64,000 nucleotides of DNA from Marinimicrobium alkaliphilum (GTDB taxonomy: Bacteria > Pseudomonadota > Gammaproteobacteria > Pseudomonadales > Cellvibrionaceae). The position numbers were made by a program, and so were the translations under genes. The stretch lies in the NCBI RefSeq assembly GCF_003259155.1, contig NZ_QGMQ01000001.1:434001-498000 (forward strand), given 5' to 3'. Under the pieces are notes generated by a model. That model saw nothing but the letters and a program-made list of their open reading frames with translations. It had not been told where the DNA came from and did no database searches. Shown here in pieces: positions 46,719 to 56,184 of this stretch. Position 1 is the first letter of the stretch, and each line of letters opens with the position of its first letter.

Positions 46719-48215
46719 TTACGACTGGCTCAGCAGGTATTGCACCAGCAGGGGCACCGGGCGACCGGTCGCACCTTTGGCGCCGCCGGACTTCCAGGCG
46801 GTGCCGGCCACGTCCAGGTGCGCCCAGGGGGTGTCCTTGGCATAGCGCGACAGGAAGCAGGCGGCAGTGACGCTGCCGGCCTCGCGCCCGCCGATGTTGG
46901 CCATATCGGCAAAGTTACTGTCCAGCTGCTTCTGGTACTCGTCCCACAGGGGCATCTGCCAGGCCTTGTCGTTGGCGTCTATCCCCGCTTTGAGCAGTGT
47001 GTCTGCCAGTTCCTGCCGGTTGCTGTACAGGCCGGTGGCGTGGTTGCCCAGGGCGATGACGCAGGCCCCGGTGAGGGTGGCGATATCGACCATGGCCTTG
47101 GGTTTGAACTGCTGGGTGTAGGTAATGGCATCGCACAGCACCAGACGGCCTTCAGCGTCGGTGTTGAGCACTTCGATGGTCTGACCGGACATGGAGGTGA
47201 CCACATCGCCGGGCTTGGTGGCGCGGCCATTGGGCATGTTTTCGCTGGCGGCGACAACCATCACCACATTCAACGCCGGTTGCAGCGCAAGCAGGGTCTT
47301 GGCCGTGCCGAGCACGCTCGCCGCGCCGCACATATCAAATTTCATTTCATCCATGCCCGCGCCGGGCTTGAGGCTGATGCCACCGGTGTCAAAAGTGATG
47401 CCTTTGCCGATCAGGGCGATGGGGGCCTGACTTTTGGCGGCGCCTTTGTATTCCATCACGATCAGTTTGGCCGGCTGCTCGCTGCCGGCGGATACCGAGA
47501 GCAGGGCACCCATGCCCAGCTCTTTCATCTGTTTTTCGTCCAGCACTTTGACGCTCAGCTTGGGCTGGTTGCGGGCCAGGCGTTTGGCCTCGTTGGCCAG
47601 GTAGGTCGGGGTGCAGATGTTGCCCGGCAGGTTGCCCAGTTCACGGGCGTAGTTCTGGCCCTCGGCAATCGCACTGCCCACCTCAAGGCCGCGCTGGGCA
47701 CTGGCGCACTGGCGCTTGTCCAGGCACGTAAAGGTGAGGCTCTTGGGCGTGAAGTGGGTTTCCGGTTTCTGGCTTTTGGTGTGGCTGTAGCAATAGAGTT
47801 GGGCGCCGAGCAGCTCGGCGGCCTGACGCGCGCACCATTCGATATCGCGCCCGTTCACGGCGATCTCGCTCATGGCGACAGTCACGTCCCGGCAGGCGCT
47901 GCTGCCGAGCTGGGCCAGGGCTTTGGTCAGGGCGGTGCGGTAGTTGTCCGGGCCCACCTGGCCGTCGGACTCGGGTTTGCCCAAACCCACCAGCAACAGG
48001 CGCTCGGCTTTGAGGCCGGCGGGGTCATGGATCAGCAGGGTCTGTCCGGCTTTGCCCTGGAATTTTTCTCGTTTGATCAGCGCGCGGACTTTTCCGTCGC
48101 CGGCGCGGTCGACAGTGTCAGCGTCCTGGAGCAGAGTGCCATCCTGATAACAGCCCACCAGCAGGCAGTCGGTGCGGTGCTTGACGGGGTCGATCACTTT
48201 GGCGTGCAGCTGCAT
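46719..48215 (-). CDS. pepA: Leucyl aminopeptidase (M17)
   Basis: 498 aa, full length. The metal and catalytic residues are visible: IGKGITFDTGGISLKPGAGM (Lys and Asp), MKFDMCGAASVLG, and the M17 signature NTDAEGRLVLCDA. It removes N-terminal amino acids from peptides in the cytoplasm; in E. coli PepA also binds DNA at xer/carAB sites. It is the first gene of the operon with holC and is divergent from lptF, with a large inverted repeat between them. Confidence 0.97.
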   Translation of the reverse strand: MQLHAKVIDPVKHRTDCLLVGCYQDGTLLQDADTVDRAGDGKVRALIKREKFQGKAGQTLLIHDPAGLKAERLLLVGLGKPESDGQVGPDNYRTALTKALAQLGSSACRDVTVAMSEIAVNGRDIEWCARQAAELLGAQLYCYSHTKSQKPETHFTPKSLTFTCLDKRQCASAQRGLEVGSAIAEGQNYARELGNLPGNICTPTYLANEAKRLARNQPKLSVKVLDEKQMKELGMGALLSVSAGSEQPAKLIVMEYKGAAKSQAPIALIGKGITFDTGGISLKPGAGMDEMKFDMCGAASVLGTAKTLLALQPALNVVMVVAASENMPNGRATKPGDVVTSMSGQTIEVLNTDAEGRLVLCDAITYTQQFKPKAMVDIATLTGACVIALGNHATGLYSNRQELADTLLKAGIDANDKAWQMPLWDEYQKQLDSNFADMANIGGREAGSVTAACFLSRYAKDTPWAHLDVAGTAWKSGGAKGATGRPVPLLVQYLLSQS

Positions 48216-48267
48216 GAAAATTCTCCGGTTTCAATGTAAAAAGTTGGGTGCCGAAAGCTCGGTGTGA

Positions 48268-48376
48268 GCCGGTGTCGGGTATCCCTGTGCGGGACCGTCT
48301 GCCGCCTGGATGGCGGCAGTCGAGCCCCCAGGGATGGGTTCACGGCGTGTCCCGCACAGGGATACCCGACACCGGC
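48268..48376. repeat. Perfect 28-bp inverted repeat with nested hairpin
   Basis: Left arm 48268-48295 (begins GCCGGTGTCGGGTATCCCTG) is the exact reverse complement of right arm 48349-48376. The 53-base centre carries GCCGCC-TGGAT-GGCGGC (48301-48317). It lies in the 303-base pepA/lptF divergent gap, so it is not a terminator of either. Similar TGGATGGCGGCA cores recur as dispersed elements in other marine and pseudomonad-related genomes as I recall. Nothing else is seen in 48216-48518. Confidence 0.8.
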
Positions 48377-48518
48377 GAGCCAGCTTGAGTCCCAAATTTT
48401 AGTACTCTACTCTTCAATGGGGGTCGAGACAAACGCCTTCAAGTGCGGGATAATGCCACACTTTTCCGCGCCCTGGTGTGGGGCCGCGCTCGTTTCGAAG
48501 CAATAGGATTGGCGAACG

Positions 48519-49646
48519 TTGATTATTTTCCGCTATCTCAGCCGCGAAGTCATGGTTACCACCGTGGCGGTGACCAGCATCTTGCTGCTGATCATCATGA
48601 GCGGTCGCTTTGTGAATTACCTGGCCGATGCGGCCTCAGGTGACATCGCGGTGAATGTGCTCTTCACCATCATGGGCTACCGCCTGCCGGGCTTTATGGA
48701 GTTGGTGATCCCGCTCGGTTTTTTCCTGAGTATTCTCATGGCCTACGGCCGCTTTTACACCGACAGTGAAATGGTGGTGCTCTCCGCCTGTGGCGTCAGC
48801 CGGGCGCAATTGGTGGTCTACACGCTGATACCGGCGCTGTTTATCGCTGGCATGGTGGCGGCGTTGAGTCTGTGGATCAGCCCCCTGGGGATCCGTCAGG
48901 CGGAGACCCTGCTTGCCGAACAGCGGGTGCGCAGCGATTTTGAGCGGGTGCAGGCGGGACGCTTCCAGGGGCTCGGGAGCGGCGGCGCGGATATGTATGT
49001 GGAAACCCTGAGCGACAACAATCGGCGCCTGAACCACCTGTTTGTGGCCTTTTCGGAAGCGGATGAAGTGGGTGAGGAGCGCACCGCGATTGTGGTGGCC
49101 GAGTATGGCCAGCAGGAAATCCACGAGACGTACGGCCAGCGCTACCTCAACCTCTACAACGGCAGACGCTACGAGGGTATTCCTGGGAGTCACGACTTTC
49201 AGGTGACGGCGTTTGACCTCTACGGTCACTATATGCAACCGCCCAACATCCAGGCGGGTTTGCGCAACCGCGCCGATGCCAAGACCACGCGCCAATTGAT
49301 GGACGAGGGCAGCCTGGAGAGCCTGGTGGCCTTGCAGTGGCGCTTATCCTTGCCGCTCCTGGTGCTGGTGGCCGCCATCCTGGCGGTGCCCTTCAGTCAC
49401 ACCAGTCCGCGCAAAGGCCGCTACATGAAACTGTTGCCGGCGGTGGTGACCTTTATGCTCTATCTGGGGATTCTCAGTACCCTGCGCGGGGCGACCGAAT
49501 CCGGCCGCTGGCCGCTCAGTCCGGGCTTGTGGGTGGTGCACCCGTTTTTCCTGGGCCTGGCGTTGGTGATGCTCAATTGGGATAACTTCAAGCTCTGGCA
49601 GGGCAAGCGGCGCGCACGTCGTGCCCAGGGGGCCGCCCATGCGTAA
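48519..49646 (+). CDS. lptF: LPS export ABC transporter permease LptF
   Basis: 375 aa from a TTG at 48519, with AGGA upstream; residue 1 aligns with E. coli LptF (IIFRYLSREV versus IIIRYLVRET). Six transmembrane spans, three at each end around a periplasmic jelly-roll domain (about residues 120-270). LVIPLGFFLSILMAYGRFYTDSEMVVLSACGVS is the conserved TM2-coupling helix region. It moves lipopolysaccharide from the inner membrane with LptG and the LptB ATPase. It overlaps lptG by eight bases. Confidence 0.95.
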   Translation: MIIFRYLSREVMVTTVAVTSILLLIIMSGRFVNYLADAASGDIAVNVLFTIMGYRLPGFMELVIPLGFFLSILMAYGRFYTDSEMVVLSACGVSRAQLVVYTLIPALFIAGMVAALSLWISPLGIRQAETLLAEQRVRSDFERVQAGRFQGLGSGGADMYVETLSDNNRRLNHLFVAFSEADEVGEERTAIVVAEYGQQEIHETYGQRYLNLYNGRRYEGIPGSHDFQVTAFDLYGHYMQPPNIQAGLRNRADAKTTRQLMDEGSLESLVALQWRLSLPLLVLVAAILAVPFSHTSPRKGRYMKLLPAVVTFMLYLGILSTLRGATESGRWPLSPGLWVVHPFFLGLALVMLNWDNFKLWQGKRRARRAQGAAHA

Positions 49647-50697
49647 GCTCAATCGCTACGTCGCGCGCTCGGTGGCTGGCGCCATCGCCATGGTGTTGAT
49701 CGTGCTGCTCTCGCTCGACTTTGTGGTCTCGATGATCGACCAGCTCGGCAGTCTGCGCGACAACTACAACGTCTACGAGGCGCTGATTTACGTCCTCTAC
49801 AGCACACCGGGGCAGGTCTACGAGTATATGCCCTACGCGACCCTGATCGGTTGCCTGGTGGGGCTGGGGATTCTGGCCGGGTCGAGTGAGTTGGTGGTCA
49901 TGCGCGCGGCTGGCGTGTCCACCGGCCGGATCAGTTGGATGGTGCTCAAGCCGGTGTTCATTTTTATCGCCGCTGGGCTGTTGCTCGGAGAGTATGTCAC
50001 GCCCTACACCGATCAAGTGGCCGAGAGCCGCCGGGCAATCGCACTGGAGCGGCAGACCATTCAGCACCAGCAGGGCATCTGGAGTCGCGAAGGAGACGAC
50101 TTTTTGCACGTCAACGCGATTCTGCCCAACGGGGTGCTCTACGGCGTGACCCGCTACCGGTTTAACGAGGATCGGGAGTTGGAGCAGGCCAGCTACAGCC
50201 GCCAGGCCACCTATATGGGGGGGCATTGGCAAGAAGAGAGCGTAGCGACCACCTATTTTGACGGCGATCGTACCCGCACCGGTGAAACTCTGTTGCGCCG
50301 TTGGGACACCAGCCTGACCCCGAACCTGTTCAACATCATGGCCCTGCCGCCCAAGGGGCTGTCGATCAGCAACCTCTTTTATTACACCAACTTCCTGCGC
50401 GAGCAGAACCTGGATGCCTCGGATTACAGTCTGGCGTTCTGGGAGAAGGCCTTGCAACCGCTGGCGACCGCGAGTCTGGTACTGATCGCCATTTCTTTCG
50501 TGTTTGGACCGCTCAGGTCGGTGACTATGGGGCAGCGCATCTTTACCGGGGTGGTCTTCGGCATTGTGTTCCGCCTGTCCCAGGCGCTGCTGGGGCCGTC
50601 GAGTCTGGTGTTCGGCTTTCCGCCCATTCTCGCCGTATTGGCCCCGATCGTTTTCTGTTTCGGGCTTGGGTTGTACCTGCTCAAACGGGCCGGTTAG
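49639..50697 (+). CDS. lptG: LPS export ABC transporter permease LptG
   Basis: 352 aa from the ATG at 49639; an upstream in-frame start at 49621 adds six residues over lptF. It has the LptG pattern MRKLNRYVARSVAGAIAMVL, YEYMPYATLIGCLVGLGILA and SSELVVMRAAGVSTGRISW (coupling helix), a periplasmic domain, and C-terminal spans ending LGLYLLKRAG. It partners LptF in the LptB2FG complex. It converges with the RDD gene, overlapping by four bases at the stops. Confidence 0.95.
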   Translation: MRKLNRYVARSVAGAIAMVLIVLLSLDFVVSMIDQLGSLRDNYNVYEALIYVLYSTPGQVYEYMPYATLIGCLVGLGILAGSSELVVMRAAGVSTGRISWMVLKPVFIFIAAGLLLGEYVTPYTDQVAESRRAIALERQTIQHQQGIWSREGDDFLHVNAILPNGVLYGVTRYRFNEDRELEQASYSRQATYMGGHWQEESVATTYFDGDRTRTGETLLRRWDTSLTPNLFNIMALPPKGLSISNLFYYTNFLREQNLDASDYSLAFWEKALQPLATASLVLIAISFVFGPLRSVTMGQRIFTGVVFGIVFRLSQALLGPSSLVFGFPPILAVLAPIVFCFGLGLYLLKRAG

Positions 50698-51170
50698 CGG
50701 CCCTTGGGCACCACAAGCAGGCGCGTGCGGCTCAGGCGGTCGTGCAGCGCCAGGCGCTCGGGATCGAACCACTGCCAGAGATAACCCAGCCCGAGGGTGG
50801 CAAACGACAGGCCTGCCAGCGTGCAACGCCAGAGGCAGCGCTTGAGGCTGGGCACCTTGCCGGTGTCGTCGTCGACCAGCACCATGCGCCAGGATTTCAT
50901 CCCCAGCGTCTGGCCGGAACGGCGCCAGAACAGGCAGAAAAAGCCCACCACACAGCCGATCATTCCGGCAAACACCACCAACCCCCAAAGCCCCGGGTAG
51001 ACCGGCATATCGTCCTCTAACGGTCCGCGCAGCAAGTGATTGATCCAGGTGACCAGACCGGTGTAGGCCATGATTACCGCGATCAACAGCAGGCCATCGT
51101 AGATCATGGCGGCGAGGCGGCGGAGCAGACCGGCTTGCGGCAGTGGGGCAGGGGTGGTGGTGTCAGTCAT
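50694..51170 (-). CDS. RDD-family membrane protein
   Basis: 158 aa. The RDD signature is clear: GLLRRLAAMIYDGLLLIAVI (R-x-x-A-x-x-x-D in the first span) and QTLGMKSWRMVLVDDDTG. Three spans are predicted (about 20-40, 65-88 and 115-135). The function is unknown in most cases; some RDD proteins are implicated in ion transport. The neighbouring position after lptG is common in gammaproteobacteria. Confidence 0.9.
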   Translation of the reverse strand: MTDTTTPAPLPQAGLLRRLAAMIYDGLLLIAVIMAYTGLVTWINHLLRGPLEDDMPVYPGLWGLVVFAGMIGCVVGFFCLFWRRSGQTLGMKSWRMVLVDDDTGKVPSLKRCLWRCTLAGLSFATLGLGYLWQWFDPERLALHDRLSRTRLLVVPKGR

Positions 51171-51199
51171 AGTTTCTCGTGTACATTTTCTCTAAGGGG

Positions 51200-52102
51200 T
51201 TAAAGCGAGGTGCTGTAGAAGAGTAGCGGCCCGGAAGCTTGTTCTACTGACTCGCCCAGCGCAATACGCCCGGCACCGGTCAGGGGCAGTTCCTCCCGGC
51301 GCAGATAGATTTCCGGTTGGTCAATGCCCGATACATAAGTACCGTTGGTGCTGTGATCGGCAAGCACAAACTTGCCCCGGCGAAACAGCAATTGGCAGTG
51401 CTCGCGCGAGGCCAGGGGTGTATCCACGTGCAGGTGCACACGGCTGGGATCCCGGCCAATCAGGTAGGGTGTATCTTCCGGCTGTATGGTGATTGTCTGA
51501 TCGCCCAATGTCAGCGTTATCGAGAGTCCGTGCATGCGCAGGTTGACTTCATCGAGCGAGATCACCGTGGTGGCGCTTTGGGTTTCGGGACAGGTCTCCC
51601 ACAGCAAGCGGTAGATAAGATGCGCCTGTTCTTTGCCCTTGAGGGGTACTTGATCAAAGGCCTGGCATTGCTTGCAGAGCGCAGACGGTAGCTGCCTGAA
51701 GGTGTCGGGGTTGATCAGAATCTGCCCGGCGCGGGCAATATGGGTAATGGCAGCTGCCGCGTTGACCGTATCGCCAAACAGATCGCCGCGATCCTCCAGG
51801 GCCGGCCCAAAGGCAATGCCGATGCGCAGGCGCCCGGCGGGGCTATTGCTGGCGCGCGCGCACTCCCGTTGCATGGTCAGCGCTGCGAGGCAGGCGGACT
51901 CGGGACCTTCAAAACAGGCCATCACCTCGTCGCCAATGGTCTTGATCACCCGTCCGCCATGCTGCCCGGTGGTGTCCAGCATCAGCGCCATCAACTTATC
52001 GATGGACGCCTTGGCATGGGTGTCGCCCAAATTGCCGTACAGTGACGAACTACCCGCCACATCGGCAAACAGGACAGCATATTGAGCGGGTAAATAGGAC
52101 AT
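51200..52102 (-). CDS. Class III nucleotidyl cyclase domain fused to FHA domain
   Basis: 300 aa from the ATG at 52102, which opens directly on the catalytic domain; an ATG at 52177 would add 25 residues. The cyclase domain (about 1-175) has VLFADVAGSSSLYGNLGD (metal-binding Asp), GGRVIKTIGDEVMACFEGPE (second Asp after the beta-hairpin) and RIGIAFGPALEDRGDLFGDT (transition-state-type region). The C-terminal FHA domain (about 215-290) has LIGRDPSRVHLHVDTPLASR EHCQ and HSTNGTYVSG, the phosphothreonine-binding Arg, Ser/His and NGT. It probably makes cAMP or cGMP in response to a phosphorylated partner. No kinase gene is nearby. Confidence 0.85.
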   Translation of the reverse strand: MSYLPAQYAVLFADVAGSSSLYGNLGDTHAKASIDKLMALMLDTTGQHGGRVIKTIGDEVMACFEGPESACLAALTMQRECARASNSPAGRLRIGIAFGPALEDRGDLFGDTVNAAAAITHIARAGQILINPDTFRQLPSALCKQCQAFDQVPLKGKEQAHLIYRLLWETCPETQSATTVISLDEVNLRMHGLSITLTLGDQTITIQPEDTPYLIGRDPSRVHLHVDTPLASREHCQLLFRRGKFVLADHSTNGTYVSGIDQPEIYLRREELPLTGAGRIALGESVEQASGPLLFYSTSL

Positions 52103-52315
52103 TATTACCAACGGTAGGTAAAACGGAGCCGCAAGCCTATCACCGGGCCCTGTTACGGGCAACTTTTCAGTGGGCATCCTGGGCAGCTTAATGACTGGCC
52201 TACCCGGTAGGGCGTTGCGAGAGGGGATTCCGTATCAAACTTTTGTGTCCAGCATTATCCATAAGTATAATTCTGGCTCCCTGAAAGACCTCACGGCCAA
52301 CCCGTCAAAAGAGCG

Positions 52316-52336
52316 GGTGCCGTAATTAGCGGCACC
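52316..52336 (+). other. Inverted repeat before the SbcD-like gene
   Basis: GGTGCCG (52316-52322) and CGGCACC (52330-52336) flank a seven-base loop, 32 bases before the ATG. It may be a weak terminator or operator; the T-run is poor. Confidence 0.35.
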
Positions 52337-52368
52337 GCTTCTTCAGTCCAACTACAGGACCCGGCACC

Positions 52369-53517
52369 ATGCCCCGCTTTTTCCACACCGCCGACTGGCA
52401 GATCGGCCGCCAGTACAGCCGTTTCGCGGAAGAAGACGCCTCGATACTGGCTGACGCCCGCTTTACCGCGATCGAGCGACTGGCAGCGCTGGCCACCGAG
52501 CAGGCCGTGGATGCCGTGCTGGTCGCCGGGGACGTGTTCGATGCCCAGACCGTGTCAGACCGCACCATCCATCGCACCTTCCAGGCCATGGCCGGTTTTA
52601 CCGGACCCTGGCTGCTACTACCCGGCAACCACGACGCCGCCCTCGCCGAAAGCGTTTGGACCCGCGCCCAGCGGTTGGGTGCGGTGCCGGAGCATGTCGA
52701 CCTACTGCTTGCGCCCGAGGTTCGGGTTTATGAGCACTTGGGCTTTGCGGTCATACCGGCGCCCCTGACCCAACGACAAACCTACGACGACCTCACCGAA
52801 TGGTTTGATCGCGCTGAGACTCCCAAGGGGTTGGTGCGCATCGGCCTGGCCCACGGCAGTGTCGAGGGCCAACTGGCCGAAGAAATCGACTCCACCAACC
52901 CCATTGCCGCAGACCGGGCCGCCACTGCACGGCTGGACTATCTTGCCCTGGGGGATTGGCACGGCTACAAAACCATCGATGCCCGTACCCGCTACAGCGG
53001 CACCCCGGAGCAGGAACGATTCAAGGACAACGGCGCCGGCCAGGCATTGGTTGTCGATATTGAGCAGCCCGGTGCCGAACCCCAGGTGCAGCCCCACAGC
53101 ATCGGCCAGTTCCAGTGGATTAAGCACCAGGACACCCTGGTCGTGGCGAGCGATATAGAGCGGCTGATCGCCGAGCTGGACGCACTGCCGCCGCGCTCGG
53201 TGGTGGACCTGACCCTGGACGGCGAAGTGGATCTGGCCGGTTACCAGACGCTGCTGCAATACCTCGGTGGGGCCGAGGCCCGCCATCGCAGCTTTCAGTC
53301 ACACCTGTCCGGCCTGAACCTGATACCCACCGAAGACGACATCGCCGCACTGCACGCCGACGGTTATGTTGGCGAGGTGATTGGCGAGCTGCGCGAGCGT
53401 CAGGAAGGCCAGGGCGAAGGCTCTGACACCGCACGCGCGGCCCTGGCGATACTGGCCGGCATGCTGCGCGACACCCGCCTGGTTTCCGAGAGTGAACCGA
53501 CGGAGACCGCCCAATGA
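52369..53517 (+). CDS. SbcD/YhaO-like metallophosphoesterase DNA nuclease subunit
   Basis: 382 aa. Metallophosphoesterase motifs are in order: FFHTADWQIGR (residues 4-14), VLVAGDVFDAQT, LLLPGNHDAAL, GLAHGSVEG and YLALGDWHGYKTID. The C-terminal half (about 265-380) would contact the ATPase partner. It is shaped like B. subtilis YhaO and archaeal Mre11 rather than canonical SbcD. It pairs with the adjacent SMC-like ATPase, overlapping by four bases, to form an SbcCD-type nuclease for double-strand ends or hairpins (family knowledge). Confidence 0.9.
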   Translation: MPRFFHTADWQIGRQYSRFAEEDASILADARFTAIERLAALATEQAVDAVLVAGDVFDAQTVSDRTIHRTFQAMAGFTGPWLLLPGNHDAALAESVWTRAQRLGAVPEHVDLLLAPEVRVYEHLGFAVIPAPLTQRQTYDDLTEWFDRAETPKGLVRIGLAHGSVEGQLAEEIDSTNPIAADRAATARLDYLALGDWHGYKTIDARTRYSGTPEQERFKDNGAGQALVVDIEQPGAEPQVQPHSIGQFQWIKHQDTLVVASDIERLIAELDALPPRSVVDLTLDGEVDLAGYQTLLQYLGGAEARHRSFQSHLSGLNLIPTEDDIAALHADGYVGEVIGELRERQEGQGEGSDTARAALAILAGMLRDTRLVSESEPTETAQ

Positions 53518-56153
53518 AGTTGACCCGTCTGCAGCTGGACCAACTCAAACAGTTTCGGCAGCCGCTGGAAATCCGTGACCTGACCGACGGCATCAACCTG
53601 TTTGTCGGCCCCAACGAGTCCGGTAAAAGCACCTTGGTGCGCGCCATCCGCGCCGCCTTTTTCGAGCGCTACAAATCCAGCAGCGTGGATGACCTGCAAC
53701 CCTGGGGCGACACCTCGGCCACCCCGGAAATCGAACTGGAATTCGACTGGCAGGGCGAGCACTGGGCGCTCAACAAACGTTTCCTTGGCAAAAAGCGCTG
53801 CGACCTCAAAGTCGGCAGCCAACACTTCAGTGGCGAAGAGGCAGAAGAAAAGCTGGCCGAGATGCTCGGCTATCAATTCCCCGGGCGCGGCGCCAGCAAA
53901 GCCGAACACTGGGGCATCCCCGGGCTGTTGTGGGTGGAGCAGGGCGCGGTGCAGGATATCCAGGGGCCGGTCAACCACGCCGGCGAACACCTCCAGTCGG
54001 CGCTGGGCCAGAGCCTGGGCGAAGTGGCCAGCAGCGGCGGCGACGAGCTGATCGCCCGGGTGGAAAAAGAGCGCGCCGAACTGCTGACCGGCACCGGCAA
54101 GGAAACCAAAGAATACAAAAAAGTGCAGGAGGACTACCGACACAGTCAGGAACGCCTCGATGCACTCAACCAGTCCGTCGAACAGTATCGCCAACAGGTG
54201 GATCAGCTCGGCGTACTCATTGAACAGAAACAGACCATTGATGCCGCCCGCCCCTGGGAAGAGCAGCGCCGAAAAGCCGACACCGCGAAAAGCCAACTGA
54301 GCGAAGTCCAACGCTGGCAGAGCGAACAGCGACAGGACCAGCAGGCACTGGACGCCTGCCGCCAAAGCCAGGCGGTGTATCGCCAGCAACTGAAAGACTT
54401 TGAAAACCAGCAGCACCAACTGACACAGCGCGCCGAGGACAAAGCCAAGGCCGAAGCCCAATTGCAGGAATGCCGCGACCGTCGGCCACAGTTGGAACGA
54501 CGCCGCGCCGACGCAGAGCAAGCCTACGAGCGCGCCCGGAACTTACGCGAGCAAGCCCGCCACCAGGCGGAGCGAGGACGGCTGCAACAGCAGATCGATC
54601 AGTTGGCCGAACGCCAAAGCCAACAAGCGGATACGCTCAAGCAGGCCACCGAACTGCATCAGACCTTAAAGGGGCTGCAAGCACAACAGCCCTCCAAGGA
54701 CATTGACCCGACCGCACTCGGCCAACTGAAACGCACGGAGCAAGCGCTGGCGGAGCTGGCCATCCGACAGAAAGCACTCGCTACCCGCTTGAACTATGAG
54801 TTGGAACCGGAAAAGTCCATCACCGTCGGCGACAAGACGGTCACCGGGCAGGGAGAAACCCTGCTGGTAGAGGCCACAGAACTGCGCATTCCCGGCGTCG
54901 GCCGCTTGCACATCCAGCCCGGCGGCACCGACGTGGCGGACCTGCAGCGTCAGCAGCAAGCTCTGCAGTCCGAGCAGAACAGCTTGTTGCGCCGCCTCGA
55001 CGTAGCCAGCCTGGAAGAGGGCGAGCAGCGCGCCGCTGAAAGTCAGCGGCTGGCGCAAGCTATAGAGCGCGATCAGGCGCGGCTGGATATCCTCGCCCCC
55101 AAAGGCGTCGACGCCTTGCGCTCGGCCGCTGAGCAGGACGGCGCACGCCTGGAAGCACTGCGCGCACAGCTGGAGCAATTGCCCGAAGTACAAGCGGACG
55201 TGACCTCGGAAGAAAACGCCGAGGCCGACCTGGATGCGGCCCGCGCTGAACTCAAGCGCGCCGAAGACGCCCTCAACCAACACCAACAGCAGCATGGCCT
55301 GGCGGAGCAGGCCAGCGCTAACGCCCACGCGGAATGGAACAAGCTCAACGCCGAACTGCAGGCGCCGGATCGTAAAGCGCGCGAAGAAGGCGCCAATAAG
55401 GAACTGACCGATCTCAAAGCCCGGGAGCACCAGCTCACCACCGCCATCGAAGCCCGACAACGCCAGATTGATGAAGCGCAGCCCGAAGTGCTTGAGCAGG
55501 ACATCGAACGCTTCACCGCCTCCGCCCAGGCGATGGAAACCCAGGCGCGAGAGCGGGCGCAAAGCATACGCGACCTGCAAGTCCGACTGGAAGAGCAGGG
55601 CGCCCAAGGCCTGGAAGAAAAACGCGATGAAGAAGCGCAGATCAACCAGCGCCTCGCCCAGCGCCGGGACGAACTGACCCGGCGCGCCCAGGCGCTGGAC
55701 CTGTTGCTCAGCCTGCTCAAAGACAAACGCCAGGCCCTGACCCGTCAGTTGCAGGCGCCCCTGCAGAAACACCTGAACCACTACCTGAAATTGCTGTTTC
55801 CCCAGGCCCACCTGAGTGTGGATGAAAACCTGATGCCCACCACCCTGACGCGCCCCCAGGGCACCGGGGAAGAGCGGGGCGACCTGTCGTCCCTAAGTTA
55901 CGGCGCCCGCGAACAGATGGGCCTGATCAGCCGCCTGGCCTACGCCGACCTGCTGCGCGAAGCCGGCAAACCCACCCTCATCATTCTGGACGATGCCCTG
56001 GTCCACAGCGACGCCCAGCGCCTGGACCAGATGAAACGCATCCTGTTCGACGCCGCCCGCCGACACCAGGTGCTGTTGTTTTCCTGCCATCCGGAGAATT
56101 GGAGGGATTTGGGTGCTACGCCTAGGGATTTGCAGGGGTTGAAGTTGGGATAG
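53514..56153 (+). CDS. SbcC/YhaN-like SMC-type AAA ATPase
   Basis: 879 aa. Walker A GPNESGKSTLVRAIRAAFFE is near residue 33. Long coiled coils run from about 190 to 450 and 540 to 740 (Gln/Glu/Arg-rich heptads). Signature LSSLSYGAREQMGLISRLAY and Walker B PTLIILDDALVHSDAQRLDQ are in the last 80 residues, followed by VLLFSCHPENW. No Rad50 CxxC zinc hook is apparent, as in YhaN. It is the partner of 52369-53517 in an SbcCD-like DNA-end processing complex. A short gap with inverted repeats follows before hsdM. Confidence 0.9.
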   Translation: MKLTRLQLDQLKQFRQPLEIRDLTDGINLFVGPNESGKSTLVRAIRAAFFERYKSSSVDDLQPWGDTSATPEIELEFDWQGEHWALNKRFLGKKRCDLKVGSQHFSGEEAEEKLAEMLGYQFPGRGASKAEHWGIPGLLWVEQGAVQDIQGPVNHAGEHLQSALGQSLGEVASSGGDELIARVEKERAELLTGTGKETKEYKKVQEDYRHSQERLDALNQSVEQYRQQVDQLGVLIEQKQTIDAARPWEEQRRKADTAKSQLSEVQRWQSEQRQDQQALDACRQSQAVYRQQLKDFENQQHQLTQRAEDKAKAEAQLQECRDRRPQLERRRADAEQAYERARNLREQARHQAERGRLQQQIDQLAERQSQQADTLKQATELHQTLKGLQAQQPSKDIDPTALGQLKRTEQALAELAIRQKALATRLNYELEPEKSITVGDKTVTGQGETLLVEATELRIPGVGRLHIQPGGTDVADLQRQQQALQSEQNSLLRRLDVASLEEGEQRAAESQRLAQAIERDQARLDILAPKGVDALRSAAEQDGARLEALRAQLEQLPEVQADVTSEENAEADLDAARAELKRAEDALNQHQQQHGLAEQASANAHAEWNKLNAELQAPDRKAREEGANKELTDLKAREHQLTTAIEARQRQIDEAQPEVLEQDIERFTASAQAMETQARERAQSIRDLQVRLEEQGAQGLEEKRDEEAQINQRLAQRRDELTRRAQALDLLLSLLKDKRQALTRQLQAPLQKHLNHYLKLLFPQAHLSVDENLMPTTLTRPQGTGEERGDLSSLSYGAREQMGLISRLAYADLLREAGKPTLIILDDALVHSDAQRLDQMKRILFDAARRHQVLLFSCHPENWRDLGATPRDLQGLKLG

Positions 56154-56184
56154 GGCTGGAGCTGGAGCAGCGCATTCGATGACA

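Noticed and set aside
46740-48239. 499-codon open frame opposite pepA
   Set aside because: Covers pepA almost exactly on the opposite strand; caused by G/C-rich third positions.
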